60,321 nt of DNA, from NCBI RefSeq assembly GCF_022179645.1, contig NZ_BPRA01000019.1, positions 1 through 60,321 of the forward strand, written 5' to 3'. The position numbers and the translations under genes are program-made. Of the stretch, positions 26,539 through 35,310 are shown piece after piece; the stretch's first letter is position 1; each line of letters starts with the position of its first letter. The stretch is from Methylobacterium thuringiense (lineage in GTDB: Bacteria; Pseudomonadota; Alphaproteobacteria; Rhizobiales; Beijerinckiaceae). Under the pieces are notes generated by a model that was not told where the DNA came from, did no database searches, and was given only the letters and a program-made list of their open reading frames with translations.

Positions 26539-28824
26539 GTGAGCGATATCGAAATCGAACCCTACACGGATCCGGCCGGCGGCTGGGGGTCGGCGAAATC
26601 GCTTGTCGAGATCCTGACCCGCGAGGAAGTCCCGATCTCCGGTTCGGCGATGCTGCTGAAGCAGAACAAGCCCGGCGGCTTCATGTGCGTGTCCTGCGCC
26701 TGGCCGAAGCCCGCCAAGCCCGCGACCTTCGAATATTGCGAGAACGGCGCCAAGGCGACCGCCTGGGAGCAGACGCGCAAACGCATCGGCCCCGAATTCT
26801 TCGCCAAGCACACGGTCGCCGAACTGCTGACCTGGACGGATTTCGACTTGGAGACGCAGGGCCGGCTCACCCATCCCCTGCGCTACGATCCCGCAAGCGA
26901 CCGTTACGCGCCGGTCTCGTGGGAGGAGGCCTTCGCGGAGATCGGCCGTGAACTGCGCGGCTTCGATCCGAAGTCCGTCGTCTACTACTCGTCCGGCCGG
27001 GCCTCGCTCGAGACCTCGTACATGTACGGTCTGTTCGCGCGGCTTTACGGCAACAACAACCTGCCCGACTCCTCCAACATGTGCCACGAACCGACCTCGA
27101 TCGGCCTGAAGGCCTCCATCGGCGTGCCGGTGGGCACCACGGTGCTGGAGGACTTCGAGACCACCGATTGCATTCTATTCTTCGGCCAGAACGTCGGCTC
27201 GAATGCGCCGCGGATGCTGCATCCGCTGCAGGACGCGCGCCGTCGCAACGTCCCGATCATCACTTTCAATCCGCTCCGCGAGCGTGGGCTCGAGCGCTTC
27301 ACCAACCCGCAATCGCCGGTGGAGATGCTGACGAAGTCCTCGACGCAGATCTCGACGCAGTACCTTCAGGTGAAGGCGGGCGGCGACATCGCGGCGATCA
27401 CCGGGATGTGCAAGGCGCTGTTCGCGGCGGATCGCGCGGCCCAGGCCCAGGGACGGCCCCGCGTTCTGGACGTCGCCTTCATCGCCGAGCACACCCACGG
27501 CTTCGACGCCTTCACCGCCTTCTGCGACGGGCAGGACTGGTCCGTGCTGGAGACGCGGTCCGGCCTGACGCGCGCCGCCCTCGAAGATGCCGCTTCCGTC
27601 TACGCCCGTGCGAAACGGGTGATCGGCATCTACGGCATGGGGCTGACGCAGCACCGCAAGGGCACCGAGACGGTGCAGATGCTCGTCAACCTCATGCTGC
27701 TGCGCGGGAATATCGGCCGGGCGGGTGCCGGCCTCTGCCCGGTACGCGGCCATTCGAACGTGCAGGGCCAGCGTACCGTCGGCATCTCCGAGAAGCCCGA
27801 ACAGGTGCCCCTCGACAAGCTCGCCGAGATGTACGCCTTCACGCCGCCCCGCGAAAAGGGCCTGAACACGATCGAGGCCTGCGAGGGCATCGTCGCCGGC
27901 ACGGTGAAGGCCTTCATTGGGCTCGGCGGGAATTTCGTGCGCGCCATCCCCGATACGGAGCGGATGGAGCAGGCCTGGCGGGGCATGCGCCTCACCGTGC
28001 AGATCGCGACGAAGCTCAATCGCTCGCATCTCGTCAACGGCACGGTCGCCTACCTGCTGCCCTGCCTCGGCCGCATCGAGATCGACGCGCAGGCCAGTGG
28101 CCCCCAGGCGGTCTCGATGGAGGATTCGACCTCCTGCTTCCACGGCTCCGTCGGCGTCACCAAGCCGGTGAGCGACCATGTCCGGTCCGAGCCCTGGATC
28201 GTCGCCGGCATCGCCAAGGCGACGCTGGACCCCAACCCCAAGATCGACTGGGACGCCTGGGTCGGCGACTATGCCAAGGTGCGCGAGGCCATCCAGGCGA
28301 CCTATCCGGAGGTGTTCAAGGACTTCAACGCGCGCCTGTTCGAGCCCGGCGGCAACCACAAGCCGCTGGCCGCGCGCGAGCGCAAATGGGAGACGGAGAC
28401 CGGCAAGGCGAATTTCGTGGTCCCGGAGGGACTCGACGAGGATCCCGACATGCCCGCCCGGCACGCCGACGTGCTCGACCTGATCACGCTGCGCTCGAAC
28501 GACCAGTTCAACACCACCGTCTACGGCTATCACGACCGCTTCCGCGGCGTGAAAGGCACGCGCTCGGTGCTGTTCATGAACGCAGCCGACATCGCGCGGC
28601 TCGACCTCGCGGACGGCGCGACGGTCGACGTGGTGACGGAATCCACCGACCAGCACGTGCGTGCCGTGAGGGGCCTCAGGATCGTGAAATACAATATTCC
28701 GGAAGGCAATTGCGCGGGATACTATCCCGAGTTGAACGTACTGATCCCCCTCTGGCACCACGACGAGCAGGCCAAGACGCCGGCGGCGAAGGCGATCCCG
28801 GTGCGCGTCGCCCGCACCGGCTGA
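26539..28824 (+). CDS. fdh4A: Formate dehydrogenase-type molybdopterin oxidoreductase (Fdh4A-like)
   Basis: A 761-residue FdhF/YdeP-family molybdoenzyme, resembling the alpha subunit of the fourth formate dehydrogenase of Methylobacterium, which oxidises formate to CO2 in methylotrophic metabolism. Two N-terminal Cys (C50, C53 in FMCVSCAWPKP) remain of an Fe-S type motif. Cys182 in NMCHEPTS is the candidate Mo ligand. Further cofactor segments are FFGQNVGSNAPRML, GIYGMGLTQHRKGTE and GLCPVRGHSNVQGQR, and the C-terminal dinucleotide-binding domain ends with YNIPEGNCAGYYPE. GTG start with GGAG (26528-26531) seven bases upstream. The electron acceptor is not evident; no NAD- or FMN-binding beta subunit follows. 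Confidence 0.87.
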   Translation: MSDIEIEPYTDPAGGWGSAKSLVEILTREEVPISGSAMLLKQNKPGGFMCVSCAWPKPAKPATFEYCENGAKATAWEQTRKRIGPEFFAKHTVAELLTWTDFDLETQGRLTHPLRYDPASDRYAPVSWEEAFAEIGRELRGFDPKSVVYYSSGRASLETSYMYGLFARLYGNNNLPDSSNMCHEPTSIGLKASIGVPVGTTVLEDFETTDCILFFGQNVGSNAPRMLHPLQDARRRNVPIITFNPLRERGLERFTNPQSPVEMLTKSSTQISTQYLQVKAGGDIAAITGMCKALFAADRAAQAQGRPRVLDVAFIAEHTHGFDAFTAFCDGQDWSVLETRSGLTRAALEDAASVYARAKRVIGIYGMGLTQHRKGTETVQMLVNLMLLRGNIGRAGAGLCPVRGHSNVQGQRTVGISEKPEQVPLDKLAEMYAFTPPREKGLNTIEACEGIVAGTVKAFIGLGGNFVRAIPDTERMEQAWRGMRLTVQIATKLNRSHLVNGTVAYLLPCLGRIEIDAQASGPQAVSMEDSTSCFHGSVGVTKPVSDHVRSEPWIVAGIAKATLDPNPKIDWDAWVGDYAKVREAIQATYPEVFKDFNARLFEPGGNHKPLAARERKWETETGKANFVVPEGLDEDPDMPARHADVLDLITLRSNDQFNTTVYGYHDRFRGVKGTRSVLFMNAADIARLDLADGATVDVVTESTDQHVRAVRGLRIVKYNIPEGNCAGYYPELNVLIPLWHHDEQAKTPAAKAIPVRVARTG

Positions 28825-28832
28825 TCCGGCGC

Positions 28833-28848
28833 AGGGCTGCGCAGCCCT
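28833..28848. other. 16-bp perfect palindrome between fdh4A and next gene
   Basis: AGGGCTGC (28833-28840) is followed directly by its complement GCAGCCCT (28841-28848), nine bases after the fdh4A stop. As RNA it would form a 6-bp stem with a GCGC loop. It could attenuate transcription into the small downstream gene or be a protein-binding site. Confidence 0.5.
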
Positions 28849-28882
28849 CGACGCGGGGCGTCACCGGTCCATATTCGATGGG

Positions 28883-29188
28883 ATGGACCGAAAGGACACG
28901 GACCCGGACGACGCCGCCCACGCGCGGCGACAGGCGGTGATCGACCGCATGCTGCGCGACGCCCTCAAGGGCGCGGGCCGTCATGCGCTGCCGAGCCACG
29001 ACGCCCTGCCGGCCGACATCCGCCGGACCGTCGACCGCCTGCTCGCCAAGGCCGATGCCGAGCGCCGGACCGCGCTGACCTACGACGACCTCGAAGAGGC
29101 TCTGCCGCCCCGCGACGTGACGGCTGAGGATCTGGAAGCGATCTTCTGGGTGCTGGCGGAGTATGGGATCGAGGTCGACGAGGGGTAA
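28883..29188 (+). CDS. Stand-alone sigma-70 region 1.1-like protein, 101 aa
   Basis: The C-terminal ~40 residues (LTYDDLEEALPPRDVTAEDLEAIFWVLAEYGIEVDEG, quoted here in parts: LTYDDLEEALPP, DVTAEDLEAIF, LAEYGIEV) match the pattern of RpoD region 1.1, which keeps free sigma from binding DNA. The N-terminal half is charged and helical (ARRQAVIDRMLRDAL). No other sigma region is present. It begins 58 bases after fdh4A, and in methylotrophs a small gene called fdh4B follows fdh4A; whether this is that gene is inference. It could modulate RNA polymerase or act as an FDH accessory factor. The start is an ATG at 28883 with a weak RBS. Confidence 0.75.
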   Translation: MDRKDTDPDDAAHARRQAVIDRMLRDALKGAGRHALPSHDALPADIRRTVDRLLAKADAERRTALTYDDLEEALPPRDVTAEDLEAIFWVLAEYGIEVDEG

Positions 29189-29283
29189 GTCTCGCCACCT
29201 CCGGAAAAGCTCTCTATAAGCCCCGCTTCTCGCGCGGAGACTGATCTTCGCGCGCTTGCACGAGAGGTGTGCGGAGTTCCGTC

Positions 29284-30666
29284 ATGGCCGAGCGTTGGAC
29301 CCCGAAGAGCTGGCGCAACCTGCCGATCCAGCAGGCGCCGTCCTATCAGGATGCCGGCGCGCTCCAGGCCGTCGAGACCCAGATCGCGAGCTTTCCGCCG
29401 CTGGTTTTCGCAGGCGAGGCCCGCAAGCTGAAGGCGTCGCTCGCGCGGGTCGCCGCGGGCCAGGCTTTCCTGCTGCAAGGCGGCGACTGCGCCGAGAGCT
29501 TCGACGAGCACTCCGCCGACAACATCCGCGATTTCTTCCGCGTCTTCCTGCAGATGGCGATGGTGCTCACCTTCGCTGGCGGATCGCCGGTGGTGAAGGT
29601 CGGGCGCATCGCCGGGCAGTTCGCCAAGCCGCGCTCCTCGCCGACGGAGACGCTCGACGGCGTGTCGCTGCCGAGCTACCGCGGCGACATCGTCAACGGC
29701 ATCGGCTTCACCGACGAGGCGCGGATCCCCGACCCGCGCCGCCAGCTCGAGGCCTACCGGCAGTCGGCGGCGACGCTGAACCTGCTGCGCGCCTTCGCCA
29801 CCGGCGGCTACGCCAACCTCGACAACGCCCAGCGCTGGATGCTCGGCTTCGTCAAGGACAGCCCGCAATCCTCGCGCTATGCCGACGTCGCCGGCCGCAT
29901 GTCCGACGCCCTCGACTTCATGCGGGCGATCGGCATCAATCCGGAGACGCACCAGGAGGTCCGCACCACGGACTTCTACACCAGCCACGAGGCTCTGCTG
30001 CTCGGCTACGAGGAGGCGCTGACCCGCGTCGATTCGACGAGCGGCGACTGGTACGCCACCTCCGGCCACATGCTCTGGATCGGCGACCGCACCCGCCAGC
30101 CGGACCACGCGCATATCGAGTACGCCCGCGGCATCAAGAACCCGATCGGCTTGAAATGCGGGCCGTCGATGACCTCCGAGGGCCTGATCGGCCTGATCGA
30201 CCAGCTCAATCCCGAGAACGAGCCCGGCCGCCTCAGCCTGATCTGCCGCTTCGGCGCGGACAAGGTCGGCGACCATCTCCCCGGCCTGATCCGGACGGTG
30301 GAGCGTGAGGGCCGCAACGTGGTCTGGGTCTGCGATCCGATGCACGGCAACACCATCTCCGCCGGCCGCTACAAGACGCGGCCGTTCGAGCGGGTGATGC
30401 AGGAGATCGAGGGCTTCTTCGGCGTCCACCGCGCCGAGGGCACCATCGCCGGCGGCATCCACCTGGAGATGACCGGCAAGGACGTCACCGAATGCACGGG
30501 CGGCGCCCGCGCGCTCACGGCCGACGACCTGCAGGACCGCTACCACACCTATTGCGACCCGCGCCTCAACGCGGAGCAGGCGCTGGAAGTGGCCTTCCTC
30601 ACGGCCGAACTGGTCAAGCGCGAGCGCGCCGAGATCGAACGGCCGCACCTCGACGCCGCCGAATAG
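29284..30666 (+). CDS. 3-deoxy-7-phosphoheptulonate (DAHP) synthase, class II
   Basis: The first enzyme of the shikimate pathway, condensing phosphoenolpyruvate and erythrose 4-phosphate. The 460-residue protein is a full-length plant/bacterial class II DAHP synthase: [19 protein letters not shown] at the N-terminus, the metal-ligand Cys in [10 protein letters not shown], the [18 protein letters not shown] block, [25 protein letters not shown] and [15 protein letters not shown]. The ATG at 29284 has GGAG about eight bases upstream; a further-upstream in-frame start at 29269 is less likely. It is monocistronic, followed by a hairpin at 30681-30710. Confidence 0.95.
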   Translation: MAERWTPKSWRNLPIQQAPSYQDAGALQAVETQIASFPPLVFAGEARKLKASLARVAAGQAFLLQGGDCAESFDEHSADNIRDFFRVFLQMAMVLTFAGGSPVVKVGRIAGQFAKPRSSPTETLDGVSLPSYRGDIVNGIGFTDEARIPDPRRQLEAYRQSAATLNLLRAFATGGYANLDNAQRWMLGFVKDSPQSSRYADVAGRMSDALDFMRAIGINPETHQEVRTTDFYTSHEALLLGYEEALTRVDSTSGDWYATSGHMLWIGDRTRQPDHAHIEYARGIKNPIGLKCGPSMTSEGLIGLIDQLNPENEPGRLSLICRFGADKVGDHLPGLIRTVEREGRNVVWVCDPMHGNTISAGRYKTRPFERVMQEIEGFFGVHRAEGTIAGGIHLEMTGKDVTECTGGARALTADDLQDRYHTYCDPRLNAEQALEVAFLTAELVKRERAEIERPHLDAAE

Positions 30667-30680
30667 TTTTTTGGGGTTTT

Positions 30681-30710
30681 CGGCGCGGATCTTTTCAGAG
30701 GTCCGCGCCG
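30681..30710. terminator. Convergent hairpin after DAHP synthase
   Basis: CGGCGCGGA (30681-30689) and TCCGCGCCG (30702-30710) form a 9-bp GC-rich stem with a 12-base loop, between the convergent DAHP synthase and the PAS-GGDEF-EAL gene. T-rich TTTTTTGGGGTTTT precedes it on the plus strand; no T-run follows, so termination efficiency is uncertain. Confidence 0.5.
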
Positions 30711-30771
30711 GGTCCGCCGGCGCTGACCTGGCGCGAGCCTTCGTTCCTGAGTTTCGTCCGGGCGATCCGGA

Positions 30772-33561
30772 TCAGGCGGCTTGCGCGGCCTCTTCGGCGC
30801 CGTTCCACTTTTCGAGAAGCCCTGCGATCTGCGAGACCGGGACCGGTGGGCTGAACAGGTAGCCCTGGACTTCGTCGCAGCCCTCCTCGCGCAGCCGGGC
30901 GAGCTGGGCTTCCGTCTCGACGCCCTCGGCGGTCATGGTCATGCCGAGATTCGTGCCGAGGCTGATCACCGCCTGCACGATGAAGCCGGAACCGTTCTCC
31001 ACGGTGAGGTCGCGGATGAAGGACTGGTCGATCTTCATCTTGTCGAAGGGGAAGCTGCGCAGGTAGCTCAGGGACGAGTAGCCGGTTCCGAAATCGTCCA
31101 TCGAGATGCGCGGGCCCATGGCGCGCAGGGCGTGCAGGATGGCGACCGTCGATCCGCGGTCGGCGAGAAGCACCGTCTCCGTGATTTCCAGTTCGAGCCT
31201 CTGGGCGGCGAGCCCGGTCTCCGCCAGAGCCTCGCGCACGGTGCTGATCAGTTGCGCCGAGCGGAACTGGGCGGCCGAGACGTTGACCGCGACCTTGAGA
31301 GTACCGGGCCAGCGGGCGGCCTCGGCGCAGGCCTTGCGCAGGACCCATTCGCCGAGCGGCACGATCAGCCCGATCTCCTCGGCGAGCGGCACGAACTCGG
31401 CCGGCGAGACCCGGCCGCGCGTCGGATGCGTCCAGCGCAGCAGGGCCTCGAAGCCGCTGATCCGGTCCTGCGACAGGTCGTAGATCGGCTGGTAGTAGAG
31501 TTCGAAGACCTCGGCCGCGAAGGCGGCGCGCAGGTCGATCTCGAGCAGCCGGCGAGCCTGCAGCCGGTCGTCCATCTCCGCCTCGAAGAAACGGAAGACC
31601 CCGCGTCCGTCGCCCTTGGACTTGTAGAGCGCGACGTCGGCGCTCTTGAGCAGCCGGTCGGGCGCCATGCCGTCGGCAGGGGCCAGCGCGATGCCGATGC
31701 TCACCCCGATCGTGACGGAATGCTCGGCCAGTTCGTAGGGGGTGCTGACGACTTCGACGATGCGCTGGGCGAGCACCGCCGCATCCTCGGCCGTTTCGAC
31801 GCCGGCCTGCACGATCGCAAATTCGTCGCCGCCGAGCCGGGCCACGGTGTCGACCTCCCGCAGGCAGGCGGTGAGGCGGTGGGCGACGGCGCACAGCAAC
31901 TCGTCGCCGACGGCGTGGCCGAGGGTGTCGTTGATCTGCTTGAAGTTGTCGAGGTCGAGGCAGTGGACGGCGAAGCCCGCCTCGCGGCTCGCCTGGGTGA
32001 TCGCGCCCTCGATCCGCTCGGCCAGCAGCAGCCGGTTCGGCAGGTCGGTCAGCGCGTCGTGGCGCGCCATGTAGGCGATGCGCGACTCGGCGTGCCAACG
32101 TTCGGTCACGTCGTCGTAGGTGGCGACGAAGCCGCCCTCCGCCGTCGGGCTGACATCGATCTGGATGATCCGGCCTCCGGCAAGCTCCTGGAAGTTGTGG
32201 TCCCTGTCGCTTTTGGTGAGGATGCGCGTGGCCTCGCCGAGCAGTTCCGAGAGCGTGCTGCCCGGATGGTTGCCGGCGCTCATGCTGCGTTCGAGCACTT
32301 CCGTGGAGGTCATGCCGGTCGTCAGCGAACCGGCTTCCTGGCCATAGATCTCCTCGTAGCGCCGGTTGGCCACCACGAGGCGATGGGCGGCATCATACAG
32401 ACAGAGGCCCTGCGACATCGAATCGAGGGCGGTGCGCAGGCTGACGGCGGTCGCCTCCGCACGGTCGTCACTGCGTTTGCGATCCGTGACGTCTGCGAGG
32501 ACGAGCAGGGTTCCGCCGTCCGGCGCCGGGCGGCGGCCGACGCGCAGCCAGCGCCCGTCCGTGAGGCGGACCTTGTCTTTGCTCTCCATGGGGCCGCCGG
32601 GCAGGAGATCCGCCAGAGTCGCGGATGCCGGTTCGCCCGGCCGGAGAGCATCGGGACCGATGCCGGTCAGCGCGGCGGCGGACGCGTTGGCGTAGACGAT
32701 GCGGCGATCCCCGTCGGTAAAGATGAGTCCCTCCTGTGCCGCGTCGACGAGTTCCGTCATATCGGGCGGCGATGGGGTCCATTCAGGGTCGTCTGCCCGC
32801 GCGACGGGGCCGTGGGAGGTTTGGTCCGTGGCCTCCGCCCTCGCCTCCATGCCGGCGCGTGAGGAAGGGGGCGCGACGGCGTCTGCCGCAGCGGCGCGCT
32901 GGATGCGAAGGATGAGCAGCCACGCGACGAGCGGCACCAACGCCACCATGGCGCCGACGATGCCCTCGATCACCAGGATCCGGTCGGCGATGGCGGCCTC
33001 TGCCGTCTTGTGCACGCTGAAGCCATATCTTTCCGTCGCAGCGGCGAGATGCGTGATCTGCGTCTGTGCCCCGTCCGCGAGCTCGTCCAGGTCGGCAGCT
33101 TCCTCCTGCCGGCCGGATGCCGTCCGCATGGCCTCGTGCCAGATGCTCATCGAATCCCGCGCTGAGACCGCCGCCTGACTGATGAGCGCAGGCCGGGAGC
33201 GTGCGGCGATGGCGCCGACATTGGCGGAAAGGGATTGATACCGCTCGGCGATCCTGTCCGAGAGCTTCGCGCGCTCGACCGGGTCGGCCGTGATCCGCGC
33301 CCGGATGTGGTCGACGCGCAGGTGGCTCAGTTCGGATGCCGCGTTGCGGATCCCATCGAGCGCCGTCAGCGACTCCGCGTAGTTTCGGGCGACGAGCCGT
33401 TCCGCCTCGCGCAGACGGCCAACCGCGTGTCCGACGAGCAGGACGAGGCCGAGACACGCAGCGGCAAGCGCGATCGGCATGCCGATCCGTTTCCACCATG
33501 CGTGGGCGCTGCGCCGGGTTTCGGTCGCGATCGGCCGTGTCGGTTCTGTCGCCTGCATCAT
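30772..33561 (-). CDS. Membrane PAS-GGDEF-EAL cyclic-di-GMP protein
   Basis: A 929-residue inner-membrane signalling protein. TM1 is about 27-48, then a periplasmic four-helix-like sensor (about 50-195) and TM2 about 200-222. A PAS domain (about 268-375) with DVTDRKRSDD, a second PAS (about 380-490) with YDDVTERWHAESRIAYMARH, GGDEF (about 500-655, intact RLGGDEFAIV, preceded by HDALTDLPNRL) and EAL (about 675-915, FEALLRWTHP, NVSAAQF, MDDFGTGYSSL, EGVETEAQL) follow. Both catalytic motifs are intact. Start is the ATG pair at 33561. Single-gene unit; downstream hairpin at 30681-30710. Confidence 0.93.
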   Translation of the reverse strand: MMQATEPTRPIATETRRSAHAWWKRIGMPIALAAACLGLVLLVGHAVGRLREAERLVARNYAESLTALDGIRNAASELSHLRVDHIRARITADPVERAKLSDRIAERYQSLSANVGAIAARSRPALISQAAVSARDSMSIWHEAMRTASGRQEEAADLDELADGAQTQITHLAAATERYGFSVHKTAEAAIADRILVIEGIVGAMVALVPLVAWLLILRIQRAAAADAVAPPSSRAGMEARAEATDQTSHGPVARADDPEWTPSPPDMTELVDAAQEGLIFTDGDRRIVYANASAAALTGIGPDALRPGEPASATLADLLPGGPMESKDKVRLTDGRWLRVGRRPAPDGGTLLVLADVTDRKRSDDRAEATAVSLRTALDSMSQGLCLYDAAHRLVVANRRYEEIYGQEAGSLTTGMTSTEVLERSMSAGNHPGSTLSELLGEATRILTKSDRDHNFQELAGGRIIQIDVSPTAEGGFVATYDDVTERWHAESRIAYMARHDALTDLPNRLLLAERIEGAITQASREAGFAVHCLDLDNFKQINDTLGHAVGDELLCAVAHRLTACLREVDTVARLGGDEFAIVQAGVETAEDAAVLAQRIVEVVSTPYELAEHSVTIGVSIGIALAPADGMAPDRLLKSADVALYKSKGDGRGVFRFFEAEMDDRLQARRLLEIDLRAAFAAEVFELYYQPIYDLSQDRISGFEALLRWTHPTRGRVSPAEFVPLAEEIGLIVPLGEWVLRKACAEAARWPGTLKVAVNVSAAQFRSAQLISTVREALAETGLAAQRLELEITETVLLADRGSTVAILHALRAMGPRISMDDFGTGYSSLSYLRSFPFDKMKIDQSFIRDLTVENGSGFIVQAVISLGTNLGMTMTAEGVETEAQLARLREEGCDEVQGYLFSPPVPVSQIAGLLEKWNGAEEAAQAA

Positions 33562-34137
33562 CGATGGGCCGGGATCACTGCTCTTCCGATCGGATCGTAC
33601 GCCGCGACAGGTTAAAGCTGATTTATGATCCGGCGCCGTTCCGAATAGGACGGCCGTCGATTAAGTGGCGTCCGGTTCGTCGTTAGAAAGTGCGGCGGGA
33701 CATGATCTTAGAGTCGTGCCCGATTGTCGCGCTTCTAGAGCGATCACTAAAATGTCCTCCGTCGACATGAGCTGATCTGGTGCGAGATCGTGGGCCGGCA
33801 CAAGAGCTTCGATCCTTTTTGGACGATGAGCGTAGCTTCTGCGGATCTAGAGTTGCATCCGGCCTGATTGAATTGGGCTTGTGTATGTAGACTTTTGATT
33901 GAACGGATTTTGTTTGGAAGAAATTGGCGCCCGTTTCGTTCGACGGTGTCGCAAGCGTACGTCACCAACCATCCGGTCGTCGGGATCAATCCTTCGACTG
34001 CGCCGGCGCAGCGAGAGCTCCGCGGGATATGGCCGGGTGCCGTCCGACGACGTGGCCACCGCTTCCCCGGGAGACGACGCCCCGCGATGGAAGCCTCGGC
34101 AAGCCGCCGGCACGATGCCATTGGGTCGGATGCGACC
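33562..34137. other. Gap without a convincing gene
   Basis: About 575 bases lie between the GGDEF-EAL start and the 3' end of the M48 gene. The first ~380 bases are AT-richer than the genes around it (for example GATTGAACGGATTTTGTTTG near 33895) and probably hold the GGDEF-EAL promoter. Several mutually overlapping short frames with Arg/Ser-rich translations show no domain. I see no RNA gene. Confidence 0.5.
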
Positions 34138-35292
34138 TCAAAGCGGCGTCGTGGCGGGTTTTGCGGGTGTCCTTGGCTCGGCCGGGCAGATGCCGCGCAG
34201 GGTTTGCCAGTCCTCCTTCGAGAGGAGCGGCTTGTCCGGTCTGGTCCCTCCGGCAAGGCTCCGGATCTTCGCGGCACGCTCCTTGGTGTAGGGGTGGCTG
34301 TGCAGGAAGCCGGTGAGCGAGCCTTCCGCATCCGCCTCGGCATCGATCCGCTCCAGGATGGAGGCGAGGGCTGCGCCGTCGCCGCCTGCCCGGATCAGCA
34401 TCGCGACGCCGTAGGCGTCGGCCGCGCGCTCGGCATCGCGCGAATAGCCCGCCGAGATTGCCGCCTGGCCGACGCCGACGATCACCGTCGACCCGGTGAG
34501 GTCGCCGAGGACGAGGCTCAGCAGGAACGAGACCCCGCCTGCCGTGATCACCGCGCGGGTCGGATCGCGCGCCGCCACGTGGCCGAATTCGTGCGCCAGG
34601 ATGCCGCCGAATTCGTCCGGCGTCTCGGCCTTGGCGAGGATGTCCGACAGCACGATCACCCGCGCGCCCGGTAGGGTCAGCGCGTTGGCGACCTTGTGCC
34701 GGCGCACGCTGACGACGGGATCGCCCGGCAGACCGGCGCCCTTGGTCATGCGCGCGACGAGGCGGTCGAGCACCGCCTTCGCGGCGGGCTCGGCGCAGAG
34801 CGGCGGATCGCCGAGCAGGCTTACCACCTGTCCGTCGACGGCGAGGCCGAAGCGCGACTCGACCGGCTGCGGCACCAGGGGTGCGAGGATTCCGGCGGCG
34901 ACCGGCACGCCGTAGATCGCGACGAGCAGCACCGACACGCCCGCGGCGATCGACCAGAGCACGAGGCGCAGCACCCCGCCGCGCGCCTCGTCGTCGAGGC
35001 GAAGGTCGGGGCAGCGCGCCACGAGCGCCTCCGCGAGCGCCCGATCGGTGAACTCGACCCGGACCGGATTGCCGGCGAGACCGATCCGCATCGTCGGCGG
35101 CTCGGTCTCGCCGGCACGGATGTCGAACGGGTTCCAGTCCTCGCGGAGGCCGGCGCCCGTGATCTCCAGCCGCTCGCCGAGGCGCAGCGTGACCGGATTC
35201 GGCCGGGCACTGCGCCCGTCGAAGAGCGTGCCCGTCGCGGTGACGGTCTCGGCCGGCACGGTCATCGGCAACGTACAATCTCGGTCGGGCAT
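34138..35292 (-). CDS. M48-family zinc metalloprotease, membrane-associated
   Basis: A 384-residue protein with an N-terminal beta-rich domain (about 15-105, VTATGTLFDG, VTLRLGERLEITG), a hydrophobic span (about 110-135) and an M48 peptidase domain. The zinc motif is His234-Glu235-x2-His238 (ILAHEFGHVAARD), with the third ligand Glu288 in YSRDAERAADAYG. Similar proteins fuse a small ligand-type N-terminal region to an Oma1-like protease and are thought to act in membrane protein quality control. It lies 18 bases downstream of the DUF898 gene and is very likely co-transcribed. The ATG at 35292 is used; Met10 is an alternative. Confidence 0.9.
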   Translation of the reverse strand: MPDRDCTLPMTVPAETVTATGTLFDGRSARPNPVTLRLGERLEITGAGLREDWNPFDIRAGETEPPTMRIGLAGNPVRVEFTDRALAEALVARCPDLRLDDEARGGVLRLVLWSIAAGVSVLLVAIYGVPVAAGILAPLVPQPVESRFGLAVDGQVVSLLGDPPLCAEPAAKAVLDRLVARMTKGAGLPGDPVVSVRRHKVANALTLPGARVIVLSDILAKAETPDEFGGILAHEFGHVAARDPTRAVITAGGVSFLLSLVLGDLTGSTVIVGVGQAAISAGYSRDAERAADAYGVAMLIRAGGDGAALASILERIDAEADAEGSLTGFLHSHPYTKERAAKIRSLAGGTRPDKPLLSKEDWQTLRGICPAEPRTPAKPATTPL

Positions 35293-35310
35293 GTGCGGCC
35301 GAGCAATCGC

